From: Dokdonella fugitiva
Lineage (GTDB): Bacteria > Pseudomonadota > Gammaproteobacteria > Xanthomonadales > Rhodanobacteraceae
DNA: 64,000 bases
Direction: 5' to 3'
Assembly: GCF_014138265.1 (NCBI RefSeq)
Contig: NZ_JACGXL010000006.1
Location: 124,001 to 188,000 of the forward strand
The notes below the pieces were generated by a model. The model saw only the letters and a program-made list of their open reading frames with translations. It was not told the origin of the DNA and made no database searches. Every line of letters starts with the position of its first letter. Within the stretch, counting starts at the first letter, position 1. A program made the position numbers and the translations under genes. Positions 32,678 to 41,345 of this stretch are shown piece by piece.

Positions 32678-34612
32678 ATGATGCGCGTGACGGCCGGATA
32701 CCGATGGATCGCGAGCGTGCTGCTCGCCAGCGCGTTCGCAGGCGTGGCGCACGCCGCCGCGCACTACGATCGCTACGTGCTCGGCGACACGGTGGCGAAG
32801 ACGCCTGGTCGCGTGCAGCCCGGCCTGCTGCTGATGGGCGGCGGCGACCGCAACTTCGACGCGTTGCGCTGGTTCATGCAGCGTGCCGGCAACGGCCACG
32901 TCGTCGTGCTGCGCGCGTCGCAGGCGGGCGAGATCGGCGAGGAGTTCTACAAGGACGTCGGCGGCATCGCGTCGGTCGAGACGTTCGTGTTCAAGGATCG
33001 CGAAGCGTCGACGGATGCGGCGATCCTGCGCAGCCTCAAGCGCGCCGACGCCATCTTCATCGGCGGCGGCGACCAGTCGCGCTACGTGCGCTACTGGCGC
33101 GGCACGCCGGTCGGCGCGGCGCTCGACGCGCACGTGCGCGCGGGCAAGCCGCTCGGCGGAACCAGCGCCGGCCTCGCGATGCTCGGTGAATACCTCTACG
33201 GCGCGATGGACGGCGGCAGCCAGATCAGCCCGCGCGCGCTCGCCGACCCGCTCGGCGCCGAGAACACGATCGAGGCGGACTTCCTCCACCTCGAACGCCT
33301 CAAGGGCATTGTCACCGACACGCATTTCAGCGAGCGCAACCGGCTCGGCCGGCTCATCGCGTTCGTCGCCAAGGCGGAGTCGATCGCCGGACGGCCGCTG
33401 CTCGGCCTCGGCGTCGACGAGGATGCCGCGGTCGCGGTCGACGGTGACGGCGACGCGCGCGTGTACGCGACCGCGCCCGGTGCGGGCGCGACCGTCGTGA
33501 AAGGCGGCTTCGTCGCGCAGGCCGAGGACAAGCCGATGCAGCAGACGCGCGTCGACACGATCGGCGTCGGCACCGGTTCGCTGCTGCACCTGCCCGACGG
33601 GCGCGTCGACACGCCGATGTTCGAGCGCCATTACGCGGTGCGCGACGGCGTGCTCGTGTCGATGGCCTCGCCGCTGCTGGTCATCCACGGCGGCGCGGGC
33701 GTCGAGCGCAAGGAGATGACGCCGGCCGACGAGGACGCTGCGCGCACCGCGCTCGCGGCCGCGCTGCGCGCAGGTCACGCGCAGCTCGTCGCGGGCAAGC
33801 CCGCGGCCGACGCGGTCACGGCGGCGATCACCGTGCTCGAGGATGCGCCGCAGTTCAACGCGGGCCGCGGTGCGGTGTTCAACCACGACGGCCGCAACGA
33901 GCTCGACGCGGCGCTGATGGACGGCGCGAGCGGCAAGGCGGGCGCGGTCGCCGGCGTGCATCGCGTGAAGAACCCGATCCTGCTCGCGCGCACGGTGATG
34001 GAGAAGTCGCGCCACGTGATGATGGTCGGCGCCGGCGCCGAGGCGTTCGCGAAGGAGCAGGGCGTCACCCTCGTCGATCCGAAGTACTTCCGCACCGACA
34101 AGCGCTGGCAGCAGCTGCAGAAGGCGCTCAGGGACGAAGCCGCGGGCGTCGCGCTGCTCGACGTCGGCAGGAACTACTTCGGCACCGTCGGCGCGCTCGC
34201 GCTCGACGTGCAGGGCCGCCTCGCCGCGGGCACCTCGACCGGGGGCATGACGAACAAGCGCTACGGCCGCATCGGCGATTCGCCGATCATCGGCGCGGGC
34301 ACGTGGGCCGACGACCGCTGCGCGGTGTCGGGCACGGGCTGGGGCGAGTTCTACATCCGCGACGCGGCCGCGCACGAGATCTGCGCGCGCGTGCGCCTGT
34401 CGGGCGAATCGATCGCGCGCGCCGCGCGCGGCGTCATCAACGGCGACATCCCGAAGGCTGGCGGCGACGGCGGCGCGATCGCGCTCGCGAGCGACGGTTC
34501 GTTCGCGCTGCCGTTCAACACCGAAGGCATGTACCGCGGCTGGATCGGCGCCGACGGCGAGCCGCACGTGGCGATCTACGCGCAGGACACGTTGCGCGGC
34601 GACCAGCACTGA
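32678..34612 (+). CDS. Secreted cyanophycinase-isoaspartyl peptidase fusion
   Basis: A 644-residue protein with a signal peptide (IASVLLASAFAGVAHA) and two complete hydrolase modules. Residues ~30-325 are a family S51 cyanophycinase: LLLMGGGDRNFDALRW, IFIGGGDQSRYVRYW and the nucleophile Ser163 in GGTSAGLAMLGEY. Residues ~332-644 are a plant-type asparaginase/isoaspartyl peptidase (Ntn hydrolase): LLVIHGGAGVERKE, FNAGRGAVFN, the autocatalytic nucleophile Thr503 in YFGTVGALALD, and GTSTGGMTNKRYGRIGDSP. Cyanophycinase cuts cyanophycin to beta-Asp-Arg and the second activity cuts that to Asp and Arg, so one exported protein could do both. The ATG at 32678 has GAGGAG seven bases upstream. It is divergent from a FecI-FecR-TonB receptor operon. 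Confidence 0.9.
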   Translation: MMRVTAGYRWIASVLLASAFAGVAHAAAHYDRYVLGDTVAKTPGRVQPGLLLMGGGDRNFDALRWFMQRAGNGHVVVLRASQAGEIGEEFYKDVGGIASVETFVFKDREASTDAAILRSLKRADAIFIGGGDQSRYVRYWRGTPVGAALDAHVRAGKPLGGTSAGLAMLGEYLYGAMDGGSQISPRALADPLGAENTIEADFLHLERLKGIVTDTHFSERNRLGRLIAFVAKAESIAGRPLLGLGVDEDAAVAVDGDGDARVYATAPGAGATVVKGGFVAQAEDKPMQQTRVDTIGVGTGSLLHLPDGRVDTPMFERHYAVRDGVLVSMASPLLVIHGGAGVERKEMTPADEDAARTALAAALRAGHAQLVAGKPAADAVTAAITVLEDAPQFNAGRGAVFNHDGRNELDAALMDGASGKAGAVAGVHRVKNPILLARTVMEKSRHVMMVGAGAEAFAKEQGVTLVDPKYFRTDKRWQQLQKALRDEAAGVALLDVGRNYFGTVGALALDVQGRLAAGTSTGGMTNKRYGRIGDSPIIGAGTWADDRCAVSGTGWGEFYIRDAAAHEICARVRLSGESIARAARGVINGDIPKAGGDGGAIALASDGSFALPFNTEGMYRGWIGADGEPHVAIYAQDTLRGDQH

Positions 34613-34660
34613 GTGCGCGATGCCAGACGCCGCGCGCGCGACTCGCGCACGCGGCGCGGG

Positions 34661-35611
34661 TCACGGTCGTCGATGGCTCGAGTGCGCGCGCGGCGGTGTC
34701 GGCGCGTCGACGGGCGTGACGAGGCCGGGTCGGTAGATCGCCGCGAGCGCGCGCATCCGCTCACCCTGCTGCGGCGTGAAGTGGTTCGTGCACGCGTCGT
34801 CGCTGTAGTCCATGAAGTTCTCGACCGGATCGTCGCCGTCGTCCTGCGGGCAGCTGTCGCGGCCGGTCGCGCAGCCGAAGCCGGCGATCGCCTCCGCCGG
34901 CGTGTCCGCGACCTCGTCGCCGGGGGCGACGCAGCCGCCCTGGAACGTGTGCAGCAGACCGAAGTAGTGGCCGAGCTCGTGCACGAGCGTATGGCCGAGC
35001 GACAACGGGGCGGGGCTGCCGGGCACGCTCGCATGGTCGATGACGACGCCATGGCGCGGATCGTCCTCGGCGAATTCGTTGGGGAGCGTGCCGTAGCCGG
35101 CGATGTACGGCAGCGCGAGCCGGCACGAGTAGACGTTGACGAAGCGTTTCGGCTCGACCGCGAGTTCCGCCTTCATGCGCAGGCCCGATTCGGTCGTCGG
35201 AAAGCATCCGCCCGCGAAGTAGGGCGAATCGGGATAGCGGCGCACGGCGGCGACGACGAAGCGGAACCCGGCGGCGTCGAACGCATCGTTGACGACCGCG
35301 AGCTGGCGCGCGACGAGCTCGTCGTCGAGATCGCCTTCCCCGAGTGGGCCGCTGAGGACGTGGAAGACGATGCCCACGTCGATGCGCGCATTCGTCGTCG
35401 CGGCGGTCGCCACGCGCTCCCATCGCGCGCGCGCGAGCGCGGCTTCGAGTTCGGGCATGAAGATCGCGGGCGCGCCGGTGTCGTCGACGATGCGCACCTC
35501 GCCCGGCGTGGTGGGCGGCGGTGCCTGCGCGAGCGCCGCGAAGGGCAGTACCGCGACGAGGCACCCTGCCGCGAGGCGTGCCTTGCAGGCATTGCAGTGC
35601 ATCCGCTTCAT
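34661..35611 (-). CDS. Secreted M43-family zinc metalloprotease (pappalysin-like)
   Basis: A 316-residue protein with a signal peptide (LAAGCLVAVLPFAALAQA). The zinc site is HTLVHELGHYFGLLH, the full HExxHxxGxxH motif of metzincins, and the Met-turn is in NFMDYSDDACTNHFTPQQGERM, typical of M43B. Conserved cysteines in GGCVAPGDEVADTPAEA and CATGRDSCPQDDGD fit the family. It is expected to be exported and to cleave proteins outside the cell. The ATG at 35611 has AAGGGG upstream; another ATG three codons in is possible. It shares direction with the M36 protease upstream, 141 bases away. Confidence 0.9.
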   Translation of the reverse strand: MKRMHCNACKARLAAGCLVAVLPFAALAQAPPPTTPGEVRIVDDTGAPAIFMPELEAALARARWERVATAATTNARIDVGIVFHVLSGPLGEGDLDDELVARQLAVVNDAFDAAGFRFVVAAVRRYPDSPYFAGGCFPTTESGLRMKAELAVEPKRFVNVYSCRLALPYIAGYGTLPNEFAEDDPRHGVVIDHASVPGSPAPLSLGHTLVHELGHYFGLLHTFQGGCVAPGDEVADTPAEAIAGFGCATGRDSCPQDDGDDPVENFMDYSDDACTNHFTPQQGERMRALAAIYRPGLVTPVDAPTPPRAHSSHRRP

Positions 35612-35752
35612 CCGCCGGCCCCTTCGCCGATGCCTTCGACCATGGCTACGACGAGCGACGACGACGATGCGTCGCTGCCTCCGACAGCGGCGGCAATGCG
35701 CGGTGGGCGACACGACCGGCGGGGCCGGTCGCGTCGCTTCATTCCACGACGC

Positions 35753-38700
35753 TCAGTGGGCGTCGGCGACGACGCGGCTGAACATCGGCTGCGCCGCGCC
35801 CTGGATTTCGACGCGTGCGATCGCCCAGTGGCTGAAGTGCTCGAAGTAGCCGGCGTCGATGCGTGCATGCCAGCGCAGCTGCACGACGTGGCCCGCGAGC
35901 GAAGTGCCGAAGTCGAGCATGTCGTCGTGCCAGCCCGACGACGTGCCGGCGAACGTCGCGCTGCCGGCGACGAGGTAGGCGTCCGCCTCGGTCCACTCGC
36001 CGCCGTCGACGCTGACTTCGAGCGTGCCGCTGCCGGGCCGCGCGCGCGTGTCCGCGGGCAGGCGGTCGAACGCGTAGTCGTGGCGCACGACGACGCGCAG
36101 CGGCGCGCTCGCCGACACCGTGAACGGCCGGGTCGCGAGATGCGCGTCGATCGCCGCGTGCACGTCGCCGATCACGTAGGCGGGCCGGTTCGCGTAGGCG
36201 TCGCGATGCCAGTGCGTGCCGCAGTAGACGTAGCAGTAGTCGGGCGCGTCCGACTCGCCGAGGCCCGAGGTCCAGTCCGCCGCGAACGTCGGTGCCGCCG
36301 CGAGCGTGTCGACGCTGCGGTCTAGCACGAGGTCGTAGTTGACGCGGAACGCGGCGTCGCGATGCGCCTGCGCTTCGCCGTGGCTGCGGTCGCCGGCGTC
36401 GATCGCGAGCGGCAGCTCGACCGCACCCGCGCGGCTCTGCACGCGCACGTCGAACTCCGCCGTGTGGCGTTCGCCCGGCGCGAGCGCGATGAAATTCTCG
36501 ACCGCGCCGTGCGGGAACACGTAGTCGCCCGCGCGTGCACGCACCTTCACGCGCACCGCGCCGAGCGGCGAGAAGCCGGTGTTCTGCAGCGTCACGCGCA
36601 GCACGCCGGTTTCGCCGCGGTCGAGCACGCCGTCGCCGTCGCCGTCCGCTTCGACGAGCTGCGCGTCGACGATGCCGAGCGCGCGCTCGGCGTCGGCGAA
36701 GCTCTCGATCGCGCCGCGCAGGTCGACCGAGTAGCGGTCGGGCGCGACCGCGCCCGCGCCGAGGCCGCGCTCGGCGAAGCCGCTGCGGCAGCGGCGGTAG
36801 TCCGCTTCGCTGTCGGCGCGAATCACCGCGAGCAGCGCGTTGCGCGCCTCGAGGTAGTCGGCATCGGCCGGAATGAGCTTGAGCGAGGCGACGAGGTCGG
36901 CGAGGAAGCGGTTGCGCGTCGCCTCGAACCGGGACGGCGCGGCCGCCGCGAGCATGCCGCGCGAGCATTGCCAGAGCGCCTCGGTCCAGACTTCGCCCGC
37001 GGTGTGGATCTCCGCGTTGGTGAGCGATCGCAGCTTCCAGTCGTAGCCGCGTAGGCTGTCCGGCAGCGGGTGGTCCATGCCGATCGCGGCGAACGTGAGC
37101 GGATTGATCGCGAGGTCGGCACTGTGCGGGAAGCGACGGATGCCGTGGTAGTACGTGTCGTCTGGGTGGCCGGGCGATCCCGCAGCGGGAAACGGGTCGC
37201 GCGGGAAGTCGTAATCGCGGTTCATGTACGCGCCGATCGCGTAGTTGCCGTAGAACGGCGGGCGATCCGGCATCGCGTCGCGGTCTTCGGCGCGCACGCT
37301 CAGCAACAGGCCGACGAAGTCGGCGATACCCTCGTTGAGCGCGCCCTGCTGGCCCGCGTACGACATGCGCGTGAGGCGGCCGAACATCGTGTGCGACCAC
37401 TCGTGCGCGAGCACGCCGAAGTCGAGCGCGCTGACGTCGCGGTTGCTCCGCGAATAGACGTTCGCGCCGAGGAACAGCGCGCCGTTGGTGTTGCCGTCGT
37501 CTTCCGAGACGAGCGTGAAGGTACCCGCGTACGCAGCCGAGACCAGCAGCGGATCGCCGCCGATGCCTCCGCGGCCGTAGTTGTCGACCTGCATGTTGCC
37601 GGCCTGCTCGTCGTAACCGAGGTCGTAGAACAGGTCGTGCAGCCAGTTGGTCGCGTAGAACGCCTGCACGATCTTCGCGTCGAGCTGCGGCGAGGTGGTC
37701 GGGATCGGCTGCGGCAGTCCGTCGCCGTCGCATTGCACGAAGTCGTTCAAGGTGTCGTTGGCGTCGTAGGCGTAGTCGAACGCGTGCGGGCCGCTCGCTG
37801 GCGCGCGGAAGTCGCCTTCCTCGGGCCGGAACTGCTCGTCCGACGCGTACGTGCAGTAGCCGTCGGCGTCGACGAGGTCGGCGTTGAAGAACGCGTCGAC
37901 GTTGTTGCCGGACGTCTCGGTGGCGTCGTCGGCGAGCCAGGGATCGCCGGTGCTGATGCCCGCGTGGCTCGCCGTGACGACGTTCATCGGCGCGGGCACG
38001 TCGGGCAGGTAGCCGCTCGGCAGGCGCGTCGGGTAAGGGTTCGTGAAGCCGTAGGGGTCGACGTACGGCACGCCGTCGGCGTTCGCGAACACGCGGTACG
38101 AGAACGGTACGAGGTCGTGCACGAGGTCGGTGCTCGACAGGATGCGGTCGTCGTCGGCGGACACGATCAGCGCGCGCGCGTCGAGACGGCCGACGCCCGG
38201 GCGGTGGCCGACGATCTCGATGCGGTACGCAGGCAGCAGTGCGTCGCGCGCCGGATACCACACGGGCTTCACACTGGCGGCGCGGTTCGGCACGAACGTC
38301 GGCGAACGCTCGATCGCGTAGCGCGTCGCGCCCGCGCGGTCGCCGTCGAGTTCGCGCATCGGGCTCGCCGCAAGCAGGCCGTCGATCGCGCCCGCCGCGA
38401 TGCGCAACGCGCGCAGCGGATCGCCGTGGAAGCCGCGCGCGTACGCCGTGGCCGCGTGCGGGCTGCGGCTGCCGCCGATCGCCTTCGGCTCGAGCGCGCG
38501 GTCGAGCAACACCGCGACGCGCGCACCGTAGACCTCGATGCCGTCGACCGCCTGCGGGAACTGCACGACGTACGGACCGTAACGTGTCGCATGCACGCGC
38601 GCGGCGACCGTCGGCGCGTCCGCCGCGGACGCCTTGGCGTCGCCGGCGAGCGCGCGTTGCGCGGCCGCGACGATCGCGTCGCGCGACGCGCCGCGTGGCT

Positions 38701-38887
38701 CGGCCGGCGTCGCCTTCGGCGCGGCCGTGTCGGCGTCGGCATCGAGCCAGCCGCGCTGCGACTCGAGATGGAGCGGTTCGAACCGCGCGTTGGCGGCATA
38801 CGGTGCGGCGATGGCGCCCTGGGCGCACGCGAGCACGAGGGCGAGCGGCCAGGACCTGCGCCGGGCGAAACGGTCGGGACTTTGCAT
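35753..38887 (-). CDS. Secreted M36-family (fungalysin-like) metalloprotease
   Basis: A 1044-residue protein with a signal peptide (WPLALVLACAQGAIAA), a propeptide-like region (residues ~30-280) and a peptidase domain with the zinc motif HEWSH near residue 494 and the third ligand in ALNEGIADFVGLLLS. These mark the M36 thermolysin-like family. The C-terminal ~300 residues contain DGDGDGVLDRGETGVLRVTLQNTG, a calcium-binding-like loop leading into CARDB/beta-sandwich-like modules seen in secreted proteases. It is expected to act extracellularly as a general protease. No DGFD-type motif is present at its end. Confidence 0.9.
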   Translation of the reverse strand: MQSPDRFARRRSWPLALVLACAQGAIAAPYAANARFEPLHLESQRGWLDADADTAAPKATPAEPRGASRDAIVAAAQRALAGDAKASAADAPTVAARVHATRYGPYVVQFPQAVDGIEVYGARVAVLLDRALEPKAIGGSRSPHAATAYARGFHGDPLRALRIAAGAIDGLLAASPMRELDGDRAGATRYAIERSPTFVPNRAASVKPVWYPARDALLPAYRIEIVGHRPGVGRLDARALIVSADDDRILSSTDLVHDLVPFSYRVFANADGVPYVDPYGFTNPYPTRLPSGYLPDVPAPMNVVTASHAGISTGDPWLADDATETSGNNVDAFFNADLVDADGYCTYASDEQFRPEEGDFRAPASGPHAFDYAYDANDTLNDFVQCDGDGLPQPIPTTSPQLDAKIVQAFYATNWLHDLFYDLGYDEQAGNMQVDNYGRGGIGGDPLLVSAAYAGTFTLVSEDDGNTNGALFLGANVYSRSNRDVSALDFGVLAHEWSHTMFGRLTRMSYAGQQGALNEGIADFVGLLLSVRAEDRDAMPDRPPFYGNYAIGAYMNRDYDFPRDPFPAAGSPGHPDDTYYHGIRRFPHSADLAINPLTFAAIGMDHPLPDSLRGYDWKLRSLTNAEIHTAGEVWTEALWQCSRGMLAAAAPSRFEATRNRFLADLVASLKLIPADADYLEARNALLAVIRADSEADYRRCRSGFAERGLGAGAVAPDRYSVDLRGAIESFADAERALGIVDAQLVEADGDGDGVLDRGETGVLRVTLQNTGFSPLGAVRVKVRARAGDYVFPHGAVENFIALAPGERHTAEFDVRVQSRAGAVELPLAIDAGDRSHGEAQAHRDAAFRVNYDLVLDRSVDTLAAAPTFAADWTSGLGESDAPDYCYVYCGTHWHRDAYANRPAYVIGDVHAAIDAHLATRPFTVSASAPLRVVVRHDYAFDRLPADTRARPGSGTLEVSVDGGEWTEADAYLVAGSATFAGTSSGWHDDMLDFGTSLAGHVVQLRWHARIDAGYFEHFSHWAIARVEIQGAAQPMFSRVVADAH

Positions 38888-39359
38888 GACGGTTCCTCAG
38901 CAATCGACGGGACGGGGAACGCGGAGCGCGGCGATCATACGACGAAGTGCGTCGTACGTATCGAGGCGTCGATGTCGCCCCCTCCGAGCCCATACGCGGA
39001 ACCGCCGCGGCGCCTATCACGTGCGGCCGGGAAAAAAATGGCCCCGCAGTGCTCCGGCGTCTCGCGACGTGCGGCTGCGGGGCAGTCGTGCGGCGGACCG
39101 GGGAACGATCGGCCGCAGGCGGGGGACGGCGCGTGCCGATGCACGCGCCATGCGCCCAGGGGAACTGGTCAGCTCACGTCCTCCTTCCGTACCGGCCACC
39201 CCTGGAGGTCATCCCAGACTTGGTCGGATCGCGAGCTGGAGCCGGACGATAGAGCTGCGTTCCCGCACGCGCGGTGAACGCGCACGCCTAGTGGGGCATG
39301 CGCGTTCAGGCACGGTTCTTGGTGGTCGTCGCAGCGGCATCTTCCAGCGGCGGGACCGG
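38888..39359. other. Intergenic region with one hairpin, no recognised gene
   Basis: About 470 bases upstream of the M36 gene and downstream of the NTF2-like gene. Apart from the hairpin near 39275 and an A-run (GGGAAAAAAATGG at 39029) I see no gene; open frames here are arginine- and glycine-rich shadows. Confidence 0.5.
39275..39308. terminator. Hairpin downstream of the NTF2-like gene
   Basis: TGAACGCGCA (39275-39284) is mirrored by TGCGCGTTCA (39299-39308) around a 14-base centre that can extend the stem by three pairs (GCC/GGC). It lies about 50 bases beyond the stop of the minus-strand gene at 39360. No T run follows, so a terminator role is likely but not certain. Confidence 0.5.
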
Positions 39360-39812
39360 TCAGTCGCCCGCGGGCTTCACGTCGACTGCTCGCGATGCAT
39401 GCGCATGCACGTTGCGCCAGCGGCCTTGGTCGCGGATGTAGGTATCGGAGAACTTCACGTGGCTGTCGAACGGCTGGCCGTGGTCGACGCCCTTCTGGTG
39501 CAGGGTCGCGACGACGATCGCGGTGTCGCCGTGCACGCGCACGGCCCAGCCGCTGCTTTCGTTGACCTCCCAGCGGTTCTCGGGCGACGCGACCTCGGCG
39601 AGGATGTCCGCTTTCGTACGCTCGGTGCCGCTCGAGACGACGAGCACGTAGTCGTCGGTGAAGATCTCGCGCAACGCCTCGAGGTCGCGCTCGACGAATG
39701 CGCGCTGCATGCGCTTGTCGGTGGCGATCAGCTGGGCGATGTCGGCGGCGGCGCCGGACGGGACGGCGGCGGTGAACAGGGCGGCCGTCGCGGCCAGGGC
39801 GGGCAGGGGCAT
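39360..39812 (-). CDS. Exported NTF2-like (DUF4440/SnoaL-type) protein
   Basis: A 150-residue protein with an N-terminal hydrophobic signal-like segment (ALAATAALFTAAVPSGAAA) and one NTF2-like domain: IAQLIATDKRMQRAFVERDLEALREIFTDDYVLV is the opening helix and strand, and TAIVVATLHQKG and FSDTYIRDQGRWRNVHAHASR are the core strands. Proteins of this fold with a signal peptide are common in Xanthomonadales; enzymatic function is unproven. It is divergent from rmlB with a 214-base gap. Confidence 0.8.
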   Translation of the reverse strand: MPLPALAATAALFTAAVPSGAAADIAQLIATDKRMQRAFVERDLEALREIFTDDYVLVVSSGTERTKADILAEVASPENRWEVNESSGWAVRVHGDTAIVVATLHQKGVDHGQPFDSHVKFSDTYIRDQGRWRNVHAHASRAVDVKPAGD

Positions 39813-40026
39813 GGTGGTCGTCTCGTTCGTCGGAAGGCAGGCCGCACGGCGGCCGTTCGACGACGATGCTAGCGTCGCCGGCGCGGCCGCACTCGCCGGA
39901 TCCGGCCATCAATGACCTGTGGCCGGATCCGGGCCGCGCGACCCCGGATTCGCGTTCCCCGGCGCCTGCCGCTACGATACGAACGAGCCGGATCACCGGC
40001 TTTTTCCCTCCCGGATCGTGGATCGG

Positions 40027-41079
40027 ATGAAAACCCTGCTCGTCACCGGCGGCGCCGGCTTCATCGGCGGCAACTTCGTGCTCGGCACGCTGGCCCAGGG
40101 CGGCTGGCGCGTCGTCAACCTCGACGCGCTCACCTACGCCGGCAATCGCGACACGTTGGCCGAGATCGAAGGGCGCGCGGACTACGTGTTCGTGCACGGC
40201 GACATCGGCGACGCCGGCATGGTCAAGCGCGTGTTCGCCGAACACGCACCCGACGCGATCGTCAATTTCGCCGCCGAATCGCACGTCGACCGCTCGATCG
40301 ACGGCCCCGCCGCGTTCGTGCAGACGAACGTGGTCGGCACGCTCAACCTGCTCGAATGCGCGCTCGCCTACTGGCGCGCGTTGCCGCTCGAGCGCCAGGA
40401 CGGGTTCCGCTTCCTGCACGTGTCGACCGACGAGGTGTACGGCTCGCTCGGTCCGATCGGCCGCTTCACCGAGGACTCGCCGTACCAGCCGAACTCGCCG
40501 TATTCGGCGTCGAAAGCCGCGTCCGACCACCTCGTGCGCGCGTTCCACCACACGTACGGCCTGCCCGCGCTGACGACGAACTGCTCGAACAACTACGGGC
40601 CGTTCCAGTTCCCCGAGAAACTCATCCCGCTGATGATCCAGAAGGCGCTCGCGGGCGAGCCGCTGCCGGTGTACGGCGACGGCCGCAACGTGCGCGACTG
40701 GCTCTACGTCGGCGACCACTGCGCGGCGATCCGCCGCGTGCTCGAGATCGGTCGCGTCGGCGAGGTCTACAACGTCGGCGGCGACGCCGAGCGCGAGAAC
40801 ATCCACGTCGTGAAGACGATCTGCGCATTGCTCGACGAGCGCCGTCCGCTCGCCGACGGGCGCAAGCGCGAATCGCTGATCAGCTACGTGAAGGACCGCC
40901 CCGGCCACGACCGCCGCTACGCGATCGACGCCTCGAAGATCAAGCGCGACCTCGGCTGGCGCCCAACCGAATCGTTCGAAACGGGCATCGCGCGCACGAT
41001 CGACTGGTACCTCGACCATCAGCCGTGGGTGCAGCGCGTGCTCGACGGCAGTTACCGGATGGAACGCCTGGGTGTTTGA
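40027..41079 (+). CDS. rmlB: dTDP-glucose 4,6-dehydratase
   Basis: A 350-residue extended SDR enzyme making dTDP-4-keto-6-deoxyglucose for L-rhamnose. It has the NAD-binding GGAGFIGGNF, NFAAESHVDRSI, the catalytic Thr-Asp-Glu in HVSTDEVYGSL and the YSASKAASDHL motif. It is the first gene of the rmlBACD-manC cluster for lipopolysaccharide or exopolysaccharide precursors. The ATG at 40027 fits the family start (MKTLLVTGGAGFIG). A large nested palindrome separates it from rmlA, unlike the tight spacing between the later genes. Confidence 0.96.
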   Translation: MKTLLVTGGAGFIGGNFVLGTLAQGGWRVVNLDALTYAGNRDTLAEIEGRADYVFVHGDIGDAGMVKRVFAEHAPDAIVNFAAESHVDRSIDGPAAFVQTNVVGTLNLLECALAYWRALPLERQDGFRFLHVSTDEVYGSLGPIGRFTEDSPYQPNSPYSASKAASDHLVRAFHHTYGLPALTTNCSNNYGPFQFPEKLIPLMIQKALAGEPLPVYGDGRNVRDWLYVGDHCAAIRRVLEIGRVGEVYNVGGDAERENIHVVKTICALLDERRPLADGRKRESLISYVKDRPGHDRRYAIDASKIKRDLGWRPTESFETGIARTIDWYLDHQPWVQRVLDGSYRMERLGV

Positions 41080-41093
41080 AGTTCAAGAGCGGA

Positions 41094-41312
41094 AAGATTG
41101 AAACACGAAGGACACGAAGGACACGAAGGAAAAGCAGAATCCGTGAAAAAGCCTGAAACACGGAGCACACGGAGCACACGGAGAAAGCAAGGCAAGGAAA
41201 AGCTTTTCCTGTTTGAAAGCTTTTCCTCCGTGTGCTCCGTGTGCTCCGTGTTTCAATCTTTGAATCGCTTGCTTTTCCTTCGTGTCCTTCGTGTCCTTCG
41301 TGTTTCAATCTT
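41094..41312. repeat. Nested palindrome of CACGAAGGA / CACGGAGCA tandem units
   Basis: Outer arms: AAGATTGAAACACGAAGGA and two more ACACGAAGGA units from 41094, mirrored at 41271-41312 (TCCTTCGTG units ending in TTTCAATCTT). Inner arms: TGAAACACGGAGCACACGG from 41154, mirrored at 41226-41258. A central GGAAAAGCTTTTCC near 41197 closes the structure. The region is much AT-richer than its surroundings. It fills the rmlB-rmlA gap. Confidence 0.9.
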
Positions 41313-41345
41313 CTGCTTTTGCTTCCAGAGAATCGGAGTAACGTG

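Noticed and set aside
41094-41312. CRISPR-like array from the regular CACGAAGGA units
   Set aside because: The units are about 10 bases with no unique spacers, and they are arranged as mirrored arms; no cas genes are near.
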